The position numbers and the translations under genes were made by a program. From Acidimicrobiia bacterium (GTDB lineage: Bacteria > Actinomycetota > Acidimicrobiia > Spongiisociales > UBA5794), in assembly GCA_013003395.1 (NCBI GenBank), contig JABDJC010000033.1, positions 1 through 51,256 of the forward strand: DNA of 51,256 nt. The letters are read 5' to 3'. Under the pieces are notes generated by a model. That model was not told where the DNA came from. It saw nothing but the letters and a program-made list of their open reading frames with translations, and made no database searches. Numbering within the stretch: position 1 is the first letter of the stretch; the number at the start of each line of letters is the position of its first letter. This document shows positions 26,127-34,248 of this stretch, piece after piece.

Positions 26127-26858
26127 ATGCGGCTGGTGGGATTTGTGACGGCGTTGGCCATGGTGCTGGCGGGGTGTGGCGGCGGAGCCGGCGACACGAC
26201 GGTGGCCGCTCCGGCAACCACCAATGCTCCAACGACCATTGCTCCGACCACGACAGTTGCTCCGACCACCACAGCTGTGGCCTCTGCTGATTCTGAGTGG
26301 TGCCGCCTGTCGCTCGAGATCAACATGTCTGACGCACTGGACAACCTCGGATTTGTGGGTCCGGAGCAGACGGAAGCCGAGATGGCTGAGTTCGTCGGGC
26401 TGCTCGAGGAGGCCGCCGCCGTGGCCCCACCCGAGTTGGATGAGTCGGTTCAGACCTCGCTCGCTGCTTTCCGGTCGTTGTTCGAAACGCTGCGCGATTT
26501 CGACTACAACGTGATCGCCCTCTTCGATGACCCTGAAGCACTGGCGACGATCAACGATGAGTCTGCCCAAGCCGCCGGTGACGCCATATCGGCGTACAAC
26601 GAAGCACAGTGCGGAATCGCAGACGAGCCGTCAGGTGACGATGCCGCCATCGACGACCTCATCGACGCCGGTGGGATCACCTCGGTGTTCGTTGAGCAGT
26701 TGGTGACGAACGGATTCACCCAAGAAGAAGCCGACTGCATCGCAGAGAACCTGGACCTCTCCGAGCTCCTCACCGGACCTGACGAGGCCGCCATCACTGC
26801 AGTGACGCTCGAATGTGTCTCGTTGGAGCGGCTGGAAGAACTGGGCAGCGGCGGCTAG
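26127..26858 (+). CDS. Lipoprotein with Thr/Pro linker, unknown function
   Basis: 243 residues from the ATG at 26127, with GAGGAG seven bases before it; the track start at 26064 adds 21 residues before a perfectly good signal peptide. The lipobox is LAGCGG (Cys17), followed by a linker of TTNAPTTIAPTTT type to about residue 50. The mature domain is acidic and helical, with four cysteines (EWCRLS, EAQCGI, ADCIAEN, LECVSL) that probably pair in disulfides. The C-terminal part (FVEQLVTNGFTQEEADCIAENL) resembles small helical modules seen in other actinobacterial lipoproteins. Its stop overlaps the convergent pdxH stop by four bases. Confidence 0.75.
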   Translation: MRLVGFVTALAMVLAGCGGGAGDTTVAAPATTNAPTTIAPTTTVAPTTTAVASADSEWCRLSLEINMSDALDNLGFVGPEQTEAEMAEFVGLLEEAAAVAPPELDESVQTSLAAFRSLFETLRDFDYNVIALFDDPEALATINDESAQAAGDAISAYNEAQCGIADEPSGDDAAIDDLIDAGGITSVFVEQLVTNGFTQEEADCIAENLDLSELLTGPDEAAITAVTLECVSLERLEELGSGG

Positions 26859-27484
26859 GGCGACAGCCGATCCACTCGCCAGAGCTCCGCCTCCCGCCGG
26901 TAGCTGATGCGGTCGTGGAGGCGGTTACGCCGACCCTGCCAGAACTCGATCATGTTCGGCACCAGCCGATAGCCTCCCCAGTGGTCCGGCCGAGGAACCA
27001 CATCGGGAAACTTCGCTTCTTCGGCAGCAAACCGTTGTTCGAGCACAGCCCGACTCTCGATGACGTCGCTTTGTCGGGACGCACGCGCCGCCACCTGCGC
27101 ACCGCGGGGCCGACTGGCGAAATACTCGTCAGACCGCGCGGCGTCGATCTTCTCGACTTTTCCCTCGAAGCGGACTTGTCTGTGGAGATCCAGCCAGACG
27201 ATGTTGGCGGCCGCGTGCGCGTTCGCTGCGATCTCGACACCCTTGCGGCTTGCGTAGTTCGTGTAGAAGACGATGCCGTGGTCGATTCCACGGAGAAGCA
27301 CCGTCCGCACCGACGGCTTCGAACCGTCGGCCGTCGCCAGGTTCATGGCGTTCGGTTCCGAGACGTTCGCGACGATCGCTTCGTCGAGCCACATCTCGAA
27401 TTGAACCAGCGGATCGACATCGAGTTGGCCGTCCTCGATGCCTGGCGTGTCGTACTCACGGCGAGCCGGTGTGGATTCTGACAA
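26855..27484 (-). CDS. pdxH: Pyridoxamine 5-phosphate oxidase
   Basis: 209 residues, TTG start with AGGAG six bases before it. Family motifs are EPNAMNLATAD, RTVLLRGID, FYTNYASRKG, QVRFEGKVEKI, EYFASRPRGAQ, and the C-terminal substrate-binding WQGRRNRLHDRISY...W. It uses FMN to oxidise pyridoxamine or pyridoxine phosphate to pyridoxal phosphate, the cofactor needed by enzymes such as the class V aminotransferase in this window. Its end overlaps the convergent lipoprotein gene by four bases. Confidence 0.96.
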   Translation of the reverse strand: MSESTPARREYDTPGIEDGQLDVDPLVQFEMWLDEAIVANVSEPNAMNLATADGSKPSVRTVLLRGIDHGIVFYTNYASRKGVEIAANAHAAANIVWLDLHRQVRFEGKVEKIDAARSDEYFASRPRGAQVAARASRQSDVIESRAVLEQRFAAEEAKFPDVVPRPDHWGGYRLVPNMIEFWQGRRNRLHDRISYRREAELWRVDRLSP

Positions 27485-27534
27485 GTGCGCTCCTGAAGGG
27501 TCGACCCGAGACGATACCGATGATCGGACGACAA

Positions 27535-27546
27535 CGGACTAGTCCG
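27535..27546. promoter_or_regulatory. Palindrome CGGACTAGTCCG upstream of pdxH
   Basis: Twelve-base perfect palindrome with the recurring GACTAGTC core. It is 51 bases upstream of the pdxH start and about 67 bases before the opposite-strand zinc-ribbon ORF, so either could be the target. Confidence 0.45.
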
Positions 27547-27612
27547 CGGTTGGAGTTCTGAACGGTCACCTCCGAAGCGCCCCGGTGCTGATAGCCTGGT
27601 AAGACTGTCTCG

Positions 27613-27861
27613 TTGGGAAGTCTGTTGAGGCCAGCAGCACACGAATGGGGGGACCCCAGGTCTCCGAGCGCAGGTACCAAACCATGCGCTCGGTGCACCG
27701 GGACGATGGTTCCATCGGTCATTCAGACCCGACTCGATGTTCGCAAGCGCGATCAGTCACGAGAAGCACTTTGGAATGCGACGCCGCTCGAAACGTGGAC
27801 GTGTCCCGGATGTGGTGTGACCGACCTGTTTGCGGCCAACCCTCGGATATTCGGGGACTGA
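27613..27861 (+). CDS. Small zinc-ribbon-like protein
   Basis: Up to 82 residues. Two CxxC knuckles (CARC and CPGC) are 33 residues apart, in a sequence that reads as a coherent zinc-ribbon domain (MVPSVIQTRLDV, then LETWTCPGCGVTDLFA). The start is unclear: no ATG or GTG precedes the first Cys pair in frame, so TTG 27613 or TTG 27625 (with GGGAAG a few bases before it) must be used. Proteins of this kind often bind metal for structural reasons. It may be translated from a leaderless mRNA. Confidence 0.5.
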   Translation: MGSLLRPAAHEWGDPRSPSAGTKPCARCTGTMVPSVIQTRLDVRKRDQSREALWNATPLETWTCPGCGVTDLFAANPRIFGD

Positions 27862-27871
27862 TCGCGCCGGC

Positions 27872-28708
27872 TCAGCCGGGCACGTGATCGGGGAGCTGGG
27901 CGAGATCGGCCAGAAGTTGGTTTCGTTCGCCCTCATTCAGCACGACCCACGCGGTTCCGGACGCAGAGTTGGTCTCCGCTTCGATGGAATCTCGATACAA
28001 CTTGCCTTCTGCAGTGATCTCGCCTTCGGGAGTGACGAGGCCCCGAAGCACGAGATTCTCGAGCGGATGGTCATGGGTCGCTTCGCGAGCGCGCCACGCC
28101 GCATCGAGCCGAGCGGCCTCACCGGGGACCAGTTCAGCCTCATAGAGGACTTCGAAGTGGCAGTCGGCTCGCAGATACCGCAAGACGGTGAGCAAGTGGT
28201 GCAAACGAAACGCGGTTGAACTCTCGGGACGAGGCAATGCGACCCACGCCCGTGTCAGCGAGAACGCGTCACCGTGATAGCGATCAGGGATTCCGTCGAT
28301 GACCGGCTCGATGGTGGCGACCATTTGATCCAACCTATCGGTGGAGTCCCACATCTCAGACATCAGGTCGCTCTGCATTTCTGTCAGATGCGCCGCCAGA
28401 TGCTTGGCCTTGGGTGAGGGAACGAAATCTTCGTTGAAGAGTCCGGAGGTGATTGCTTCCGAAATCCAGCTCTCGAGCACTGCCGGCAACGCGTATCGGC
28501 TCAAGCGATTGGCGATGTCGCGCGTCGAGGTCGATGCCTCGATGAATGGCCGCATAGTGATGATCAGTGGAGTTGCGTTGCCGCCAACCTTCTCGCGCCA
28601 CCTGGCGATCTCGTCGGGTCGCGTGGCGCGCATCTGCCGATGCACGGCGAGGACCAGACGATGGACCTCATCTCCGATCTGCTCTGCGTACGGTGCAAGT
28701 GCTTTCAT
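27872..28708 (-). CDS. SCO6745-like helical protein (putative HTH-type)
   Basis: 278 residues from the ATG at 28708; the track adds 18 residues from the neighbouring gene. It is all-helical. The second half (FRLHHLLTVLRYLRADCHFEVLYEAEL, then LRGLVTPEGEITAEGKLYRDSIEAETN) follows the pattern of the actinobacterial SCO6745/SalK family, which is annotated as winged-helix-like but has no settled function. The N-terminal half is less like that family. It is the last gene of a probable four-gene minus-strand run, 34 bases after the carboxypeptidase gene. Confidence 0.55.
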   Translation of the reverse strand: MKALAPYAEQIGDEVHRLVLAVHRQMRATRPDEIARWREKVGGNATPLIITMRPFIEASTSTRDIANRLSRYALPAVLESWISEAITSGLFNEDFVPSPKAKHLAAHLTEMQSDLMSEMWDSTDRLDQMVATIEPVIDGIPDRYHGDAFSLTRAWVALPRPESSTAFRLHHLLTVLRYLRADCHFEVLYEAELVPGEAARLDAAWRAREATHDHPLENLVLRGLVTPEGEITAEGKLYRDSIEAETNSASGTAWVVLNEGERNQLLADLAQLPDHVPG

Positions 28709-28742
28709 ACCCTCATCCTTGCACCTCAACTGTCGAGCTGGG

Positions 28743-30044
28743 CTACGACCCGTCAGCAGCAACCCGAACCAACAGGTCGTCCAGCGCCGCCATGCCGGGT
28801 CTCGGTTCGTCGGCGTCGACGATCGCCGAGAAGAACACGGTCCTGCCTCCGGCCGTCGTGAAGGTTCCCGTCAACGCCCGAAGGCCGGTGATGGAGCCGG
28901 TCTTCCCCCGCAGGTTGGCTTCGGCCTCGGTGTCGACGAACCGACGCTCCAATGTGCCGTCTACGCCTGCAACGGCAAGCGACTGCTCCAGGTCCGGCCA
29001 CCATGTAAACCGCTGAGCTGACTGCAAGATGCGACGCCACTGCCTTGCTGACCTGGTGTTGCCGTCGCTCAGTCCAGATCCATCTTGCTGGAGGAGGCTG
29101 CGGGGGAAGCACATGGAGCGCACGAGCTCTTCGATCGCCGCCAAGCCGGACTGCGACGTTCCGAGTCCGCTGTGGCGATAACCGATCTCCTTCAACAACG
29201 TCTCTGCGTACATGTTGTTGGAGTCACGCACCATTTCGCCAACGATGTCGGACAGCGGCACGGACGACGTAGCGGCCAGCGTCACTGCGCCAGACGGCTC
29301 GAGCCCGAGCGTCGCTTCACCACCGACCCTGATCCCGTTTTCAGCCAACGCCACGATCAACGAACGCCCAGCATCGAGTGCTGGCTCTGCGATGTCAGCC
29401 GCCAGCGCTGAAGCTCGGTTTTCGTCCACAACGACAGCTGACAGCGAACCCACCCAGGTCGGTATCCAGAATCCGGACCAGCCGTTCGCGGTACGGAGCC
29501 GATCGAATCGCGACTCGTCGATCAGCACGTCGCCAGAGATCGTCCCGATCCCCATTGCCGCAACCTGTCGAGCGAGCGAATCCAGCGAGTGCGTGCCCGC
29601 AGACGCGAGCGTCGGATCCCCGGAGCCGACCAACACCAGGTCCCCTCGGAGCACGCCATCATCGACGGGTGCAGACGACGACAATCGCGTTGTGAGGACG
29701 GCGTCGGCACCGATGTACTCCAATGCTCCCATCGCAGTAAGAATCTTTTGATTGCTTGCTGGTCGGAATCTGAAGTCGGGGTTTACCGCAAAGACTTCAC
29801 CAAGGCCTTGAACCCAGATCGACAGGCCAACGCCTACGCCAACGAGACGCGGATCATCGAGGCCTTCCGCGATGCTCGACTCGAGAGATGGAGAGCGCGA
29901 CAACTTTCCGGTCCACGCATCCGGATATGCAATGCACGAGCGGACGGTCACAGCCTCCGGCTCGAAGGGAGCTTGCAGTGCCACTGCGGGCACAGTCATG
30001 GATGTGCCGATGACCGTCGCAACGACCGCAGCGAGGATCCTCAT
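28743..30044 (-). CDS. D-alanyl-D-alanine carboxypeptidase, PBP4 (DacB) family
   Basis: 433 residues from the ATG at 30044, which overlaps the stop of the upstream lipoprotein gene (ATGA). It has an N-terminal signal peptide (MRILAAVVATVIG, then VPAVALQ). The serine-acylase motifs of the S13 family are present: SxxK as Ser97-Asn-Gln-Lys100 (RPASNQKIL), SxN as DSNNMYAE, and KTG in RGKTGSITG. A PBP4-type insert with SGDVLIDESRFD lies between the first two. It trims or cross-checks peptidoglycan stem peptides outside the membrane. Translational coupling to a cupredoxin lipoprotein is unusual. Confidence 0.92.
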   Translation of the reverse strand: MRILAAVVATVIGTSMTVPAVALQAPFEPEAVTVRSCIAYPDAWTGKLSRSPSLESSIAEGLDDPRLVGVGVGLSIWVQGLGEVFAVNPDFRFRPASNQKILTAMGALEYIGADAVLTTRLSSSAPVDDGVLRGDLVLVGSGDPTLASAGTHSLDSLARQVAAMGIGTISGDVLIDESRFDRLRTANGWSGFWIPTWVGSLSAVVVDENRASALAADIAEPALDAGRSLIVALAENGIRVGGEATLGLEPSGAVTLAATSSVPLSDIVGEMVRDSNNMYAETLLKEIGYRHSGLGTSQSGLAAIEELVRSMCFPRSLLQQDGSGLSDGNTRSARQWRRILQSAQRFTWWPDLEQSLAVAGVDGTLERRFVDTEAEANLRGKTGSITGLRALTGTFTTAGGRTVFFSAIVDADEPRPGMAALDDLLVRVAADGS

Positions 30045-30454
30045 GGGATCGTGAACTCGCCCCACATGCCAGCTTCGTAGTGCCCCGTGACGAAACAGAC
30101 GAATTGGAATGCTGCGTCATCGATGGTGACGGTGATGGCCCCCCGTTCTCCTGGGCGGAGGGAGAGCTTTTCGGTCGACGGAGGATCGCCGCCTTCGCCG
30201 TGGTTGGCGACGTCGATTGCACTGGCGAGCTGGAATTCGTGGAGGATGCTGCCGCTGTTCGTCACTTCGAACGTGATCGTCTCGCCGTCTGCAACGCCGA
30301 TCGCATCGGGATCGAACCTGAATTCGCTGGCTCGCACGGAGATCACTCGTGGCTCGTCAGGTGTGCCGACTGGACCCTGGGCTACCGCCTCGCCTGTCTC
30401 TCCAGATCCACACGCTGCAATCACGAGCACCAATGCAATGAGCGCCCTGCCCAC
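30041..30454 (-). CDS. Cupredoxin-domain lipoprotein
   Basis: 137 residues from the GTG at 30454, preceded by AAGGAG; the 84 residues that the ORF track adds upstream come from the ettA shadow. Lipobox VIAACGSG is followed by a single cupredoxin domain. The likely type-1 copper ligands are His in ILHEFQL and Cys, His and Met in FVCFVTGHYEAGM, so the protein probably binds copper and carries electrons or stores copper at the membrane surface. It overlaps the start of the PBP4 gene and lies 56 bases after ettA. The physiological partner is not evident. Confidence 0.85.
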   Translation of the reverse strand: MGRALIALVLVIAACGSGETGEAVAQGPVGTPDEPRVISVRASEFRFDPDAIGVADGETITFEVTNSGSILHEFQLASAIDVANHGEGGDPPSTEKLSLRPGERGAITVTIDDAAFQFVCFVTGHYEAGMWGEFTIP

Positions 30455-30510
30455 GGTTCCGAACTCCTTGGTCGACGGTGTGAGGCTAGGCCGACCTCTG
30501 CGCAATCCGA

Positions 30511-32190
30511 CTACGGACGGACCAACGGTTTGTACTTGATGCGATGTGGCGTGTCGGCTTCGGACCCAAGCTCGGCGTGTCGCATCTCTTCGTACTCGGT
30601 GAAGTTGCCCTGGAACCATCGGACCGCAGAGTTTCCTTCGAAGGCGAGAACGTGCGTTGCGACTCGATCGAGGAACCATCGATCGTGCGAGATGACCACT
30701 GCACAACCAGGAAACGCGAGCAGCGCCTCTTCCAGAGCACGCAAGGTATCGACGTCGAGATCGTTGGTCGGTTCGTCGAGCAAGACCACGTTGCCGCCGT
30801 CCTTGATGAGTTTCGCCAAGTGAACACGATTGCGCTCACCGCCAGACAGTGTCCCCACGTGCTTCTGCTGATCAGCACCCTTGAAGTTGAACGACGCCAC
30901 GTACGCTCTGCCGTGGATCTCCCTGCCGCCGACGATCATCGGTTCGACTCCGCCAGTGATCTCCTCGTACACGGTCTTCTCGGGATCGAGAGCGTCTCGG
31001 CTCTGATCGACGTATGCGAGATCTACCGTTTCACCAACTTCGAGCGAGCCGGCGTCGGCCTGTTCCTCCCCGGTGATCATCCGAAACAGCGTTGTCTTGC
31101 CTGCGCCATTGGCGCCGATGACGCCAACGATTCCAGCCGGCGGGAGATCAAAGGTCAGCTCTTCGAACAACAAGCGATCTCCGTAGCCCTTGGCGACATC
31201 GGCGGCGTGGATGACCTTGTCCCCGAGTCGTCGCGACATCGGAATGGTTATCTCCAGCTTGCCCTGCCGCTTTTCGGCGCTCTGCGCTTCAGCCAGCAGT
31301 TGTTCGTACGCGTTCAATCGAGCGCGGCCCTTCGCCTGCTTTGCCTTGGGCGACATCCGAACCCAATCGAGTTCCTGCGCCAACGTCCGCTGGCGAGCCG
31401 AGTCGGTCTTGTCTTCCTGTGCGAGCCGGGCTTGCTTCTGCTCCAGCCAGCCGGAGTAGTTGCCCTCGTACGGATAGCAGCGTCCCGACTCGATCTCCAA
31501 TATCCAACCGGCGACGTTGTCCAAGAAGTAGCGATCGTGCGTGATGGCCACGACCGTGCCGTGGTACTCCGACAGGAACCGTTCGAGCCACGCGACGGAC
31601 TCTGCGTCAAGATGGTTGGTCGGCTCATCGAGCAGCAGCAAATCCGGCTTTTCGAGAAGGAGTTTGCAGAGGGCGACGCGTCGTCTTTCGCCGCCGCTGA
31701 GGGTCGTCACATCACTGTCGCCAGGCGCGACTCGCAATGCGTCCATGGCGATTTCGACCTGGCGCTCGACTTCCCAACCGTCGGTGGCGTTCAGCTTCGT
31801 CTCGAGTGCCGCCTGCTCGGCACCGACTTTCTCGTAGTCGGCGTCCGGATCGGCCCACATCGCCAGTACCTCGTTGTAGCGGGCGAGAAGGTCACGAGCC
31901 GGACCCACGCCTTCCATCACGTTGCCGAGCACATCGAGCTCCGGATCGAGCTGTGGTTCCTGAGACAGATAGCCAACGGTGAAACCTGGGGTGAGTCTGG
32001 CCTCACCGGTGAACCCATCGTCTAGGCCGGCCATGATCCGCAAGATCGATGACTTGCCAGCACCGTTGTGCCCGATGACGCCGATCTTGGCTCCCGGATA
32101 GAACGCCAGCGTGACATCTTTGAGGACCTCGCGGTCGGGTGGATAGAAGCGACTCAAGCGCCGCATGGTGTAAATGAATTCTTTGGCCAT
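30511..32190 (-). CDS. ettA: Energy-dependent translational throttle protein EttA (ABC-F ATPase)
   Basis: 559 residues from the ATG at 32190, the normal EttA length; the track extension to 32421 is spurious. Two ABC domains: Walker A GHNGAGKS and GANGAGKT, signatures LSGGERRRVALCK and LSGGERNRVHLAK, Walker B LLLLDEPTNHLD and VVLLDEPTNDLD. An arm and linker region (RLAQEDKTDSARQRTLAQEL) lies between them. There is no membrane domain. EttA binds the ribosomal E site and gates translation according to the ATP/ADP ratio. TACCGT six bases before the ATG and no ribosome site indicate a leaderless mRNA, divergent from the dinG-like gene. Confidence 0.95.
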   Translation of the reverse strand: MAKEFIYTMRRLSRFYPPDREVLKDVTLAFYPGAKIGVIGHNGAGKSSILRIMAGLDDGFTGEARLTPGFTVGYLSQEPQLDPELDVLGNVMEGVGPARDLLARYNEVLAMWADPDADYEKVGAEQAALETKLNATDGWEVERQVEIAMDALRVAPGDSDVTTLSGGERRRVALCKLLLEKPDLLLLDEPTNHLDAESVAWLERFLSEYHGTVVAITHDRYFLDNVAGWILEIESGRCYPYEGNYSGWLEQKQARLAQEDKTDSARQRTLAQELDWVRMSPKAKQAKGRARLNAYEQLLAEAQSAEKRQGKLEITIPMSRRLGDKVIHAADVAKGYGDRLLFEELTFDLPPAGIVGVIGANGAGKTTLFRMITGEEQADAGSLEVGETVDLAYVDQSRDALDPEKTVYEEITGGVEPMIVGGREIHGRAYVASFNFKGADQQKHVGTLSGGERNRVHLAKLIKDGGNVVLLDEPTNDLDVDTLRALEEALLAFPGCAVVISHDRWFLDRVATHVLAFEGNSAVRWFQGNFTEYEEMRHAELGSEADTPHRIKYKPLVRP

Positions 32191-32196
32191 GGCGCG

Positions 32197-32232
32197 ACGG
32201 TAGCGGCTGGCACGACCGCCGAGTCGTAAACT
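32197..32232. promoter_or_regulatory. Back-to-back leaderless-type -10 boxes between ettA and the dinG-like gene
   Basis: The gap between the two divergent start codons is only 49 bases. ACGGTA (32197-32202; TACCGT on the minus strand) is six bases from the ettA ATG. TAAACT (32227-32232) is seven bases from the helicase ATG. No ribosome-binding sequence fits in either direction. Confidence 0.55.
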
Positions 32233-32239
32233 CGCTCCG

Positions 32240-34186
32240 ATGTCCACCACCGTTGCCGAAGCGCTTGATCGCGTCGTCGCTGCCAAGCCAAACGGCAGGG
32301 TCCGTCCCAGCCAGCAGCAAATGGCAGAAGCCATCGCGACTGCGCTCAACGAGCGAACCCACGTCATCGTCGAAGCAGGGACCGGCACAGGTAAGTCGCT
32401 CGGATATCTGATCCCGTCCATCGAGTCGGGTCTTCAGGTCATCGTGGCAACGGCGACCAAGACCCTGCAGAACCAGCTCGGCGACGTCGAGCTGCCGTTT
32501 CTCAAAGAGCACCTCGACTCGAATCTGACCTGGTCGATCATCAAGGGTCGACAGAGCTATGCATGTCTGGCGAAGCTGGAAGAACGATTCGGCGACGGCC
32601 TCGGCACTGCGGGCCTCTTTGGTCCCGACGAGCTGGGAGAGCTCGAGGAGGATGTCGCTTTCATCGCCAACTGGGCGCGAGACCACGCCACCGGCGATCG
32701 TGACGATCTCCCCCGTGCCGTCAGCGACGCCGCGTGGAACGAGTCGTCCGTGTCGGGAATGGAGTGCCCTGGAGCCAACCGATGCGCTCAAGGCGATCGA
32801 TGTCTGGCTGAGCGCTCGATCCGCAAGGCGTCCGAGGCTCAGATCATCGTTACCAATCACCACCTCTACGGCCTCGACCTGACCAGCGGAGGACGTATCT
32901 TGCCCGAGCACGATGCCGTGGTGTTCGACGAGGCACACAAGCTCGAAGACGCCTTGTCCTCGGCGTTCGGGGTCGACATCACTGCGGGTCGCCTCAGCCA
33001 CTTCGCGGGCCAGATTCGGCGCATCCTGCCTGACGTGGTCGGACGCGACGGTCGCAATGTCATTGCCGAAGTACGCGACCGCTCTGCTGAGGTGCGCAGT
33101 GTTCTGTCTCGACTCGATGACGGCGCAATCGATCCGGGAGAAGGCGATCTGGGAGCCGCACTGGCCAGAGCTCACGTGACGGTCTCGATGGCCTTGCGGC
33201 GAGTACGCGAGCAAATGAGCGACGAGCCGGCACATGGCATCTGGGCTCGAGTCCAGGCGCAAGGCGGCCATCTCGCCGGTGACCTGGCGTTCGCCATGGC
33301 GGTGCCGGAAGGGTCCGTGTCCTGGATGGAACTCGGCGTGCTGCGAGTGGCTCCGGTCGAGGTGGGACCTCACCTGGCGAGGAATCTGCTGACTCAGCGC
33401 CCCGCAATCCTCACGAGCGCCACGCTGTCCGTCGGCGGGTCGCTTGCGCAGCTCGGGTCCAGGCTCGGCTTCATCGAATCGTCGATGGAAGACGATCCGT
33501 TCGCTGACGGCATCGACGAACCCATTCAGCGCACCTACGAGGGCCTCCGTCTCGAAAGCACTTTCGACTACCGGTCCCAGGCGATGCTGTATATCGGCAG
33601 CGATCTCCCCGATCCGAGAACCGCTGAGTTCCAGGGGGCGGCGCTCGCCGAGATCGCCGCCCTCGTCGAGCACGCCGGGGGCCGAGCGCTGGTGTTGACA
33701 ACCAGCCACAAGATGGTCGACCTTGCCGTCCGACAACTCGCACACGGACCCTTCAGGGTGTTGGCCCAAGGCGACCTGCCACGGACCGCCTTGCTCAACG
33801 AATTCTCCAGCAATGAGACGTCCGTGCTGGTGGCCACCATGGGGTATTGGGAAGGAATCGACATCCCAGGCCCTTCGCTGTCGCTCGTCGTGATCGACAA
33901 GATCCCTTTCCCGCGACCCGACGACCCGCTGACTCAGGCGAGAAGAGATCGAGTGGAAGCCACTGGGGGAAGCGCGTTCAACGCCGTCGATCTCCCAAGG
34001 GCCGCGATGTTGCTCGCTCAGGGATCGGGACGCCTGATTCGCAACGAGGTCGACCGTGGCGTTGTAGCGATATTGGACAATCGGCTCACCGCCAAACGCT
34101 ACGGAATTCGCTTGATTCGGTCCCTCCCCCCGATGCAGCGCACCAGCGACCGAGAGCGGGCAATTCGGTTCCTGCAGAGTTTGTGA
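32240..34186 (+). CDS. DinG/XPD-like ATP-dependent DNA helicase
   Basis: 648 residues. Superfamily 2 helicase: Q-motif region RPSQQQM, Walker A EAGTGTGKS (about 45-53), motif Ia ATATKTLQNQL, and DEAH box (230-233, VVFDEAHKLED). The C-terminal half has LVLTTSHKM, then ATMGYWEGIDIPGPSL and QGSGRLIRN. Four cysteines at 109, 176, 182 and 188 (the last three in CPGANRCAQGDRC) fit the iron-sulfur cluster of the XPD/DinG group. It probably unwinds damaged DNA, R-loops or forked substrates 5-prime to 3-prime. The stop overlaps a 20-codon ORF by one base. Confidence 0.93.
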   Translation: MSTTVAEALDRVVAAKPNGRVRPSQQQMAEAIATALNERTHVIVEAGTGTGKSLGYLIPSIESGLQVIVATATKTLQNQLGDVELPFLKEHLDSNLTWSIIKGRQSYACLAKLEERFGDGLGTAGLFGPDELGELEEDVAFIANWARDHATGDRDDLPRAVSDAAWNESSVSGMECPGANRCAQGDRCLAERSIRKASEAQIIVTNHHLYGLDLTSGGRILPEHDAVVFDEAHKLEDALSSAFGVDITAGRLSHFAGQIRRILPDVVGRDGRNVIAEVRDRSAEVRSVLSRLDDGAIDPGEGDLGAALARAHVTVSMALRRVREQMSDEPAHGIWARVQAQGGHLAGDLAFAMAVPEGSVSWMELGVLRVAPVEVGPHLARNLLTQRPAILTSATLSVGGSLAQLGSRLGFIESSMEDDPFADGIDEPIQRTYEGLRLESTFDYRSQAMLYIGSDLPDPRTAEFQGAALAEIAALVEHAGGRALVLTTSHKMVDLAVRQLAHGPFRVLAQGDLPRTALLNEFSSNETSVLVATMGYWEGIDIPGPSLSLVVIDKIPFPRPDDPLTQARRDRVEATGGSAFNAVDLPRAAMLLAQGSGRLIRNEVDRGVVAILDNRLTAKRYGIRLIRSLPPMQRTSDRERAIRFLQSL

Positions 34187-34248
34187 TGGTTCTCGTAGCC
34201 GCGCTCGGTATCGTCGCCGGTATTCACATGCCGAACGGTGCCACGTGA
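34186..34248 (+). CDS. Twenty-residue hydrophobic ORF bridging the dinG-like and flippase genes
   Basis: MVLVAALGIVAGI followed by seven polar residues. The ATG overlaps the helicase stop (TGATG) and its stop overlaps the flippase GTG (GTGA), so the ORF exactly fills the 58-base gap and would let ribosomes pass from one gene to the next. It could be a translated linker, a leader peptide or a tiny membrane protein. Its coding status is unproven. Confidence 0.4.
   Translation: MVLVAALGIVAGIHMPNGAT

Noticed and set aside
30544-32025. A 493-codon plus-strand ORF opposite ettA
   Set aside because: Antisense shadow of a well-conserved ABC-F gene; no motifs and no ribosome site.
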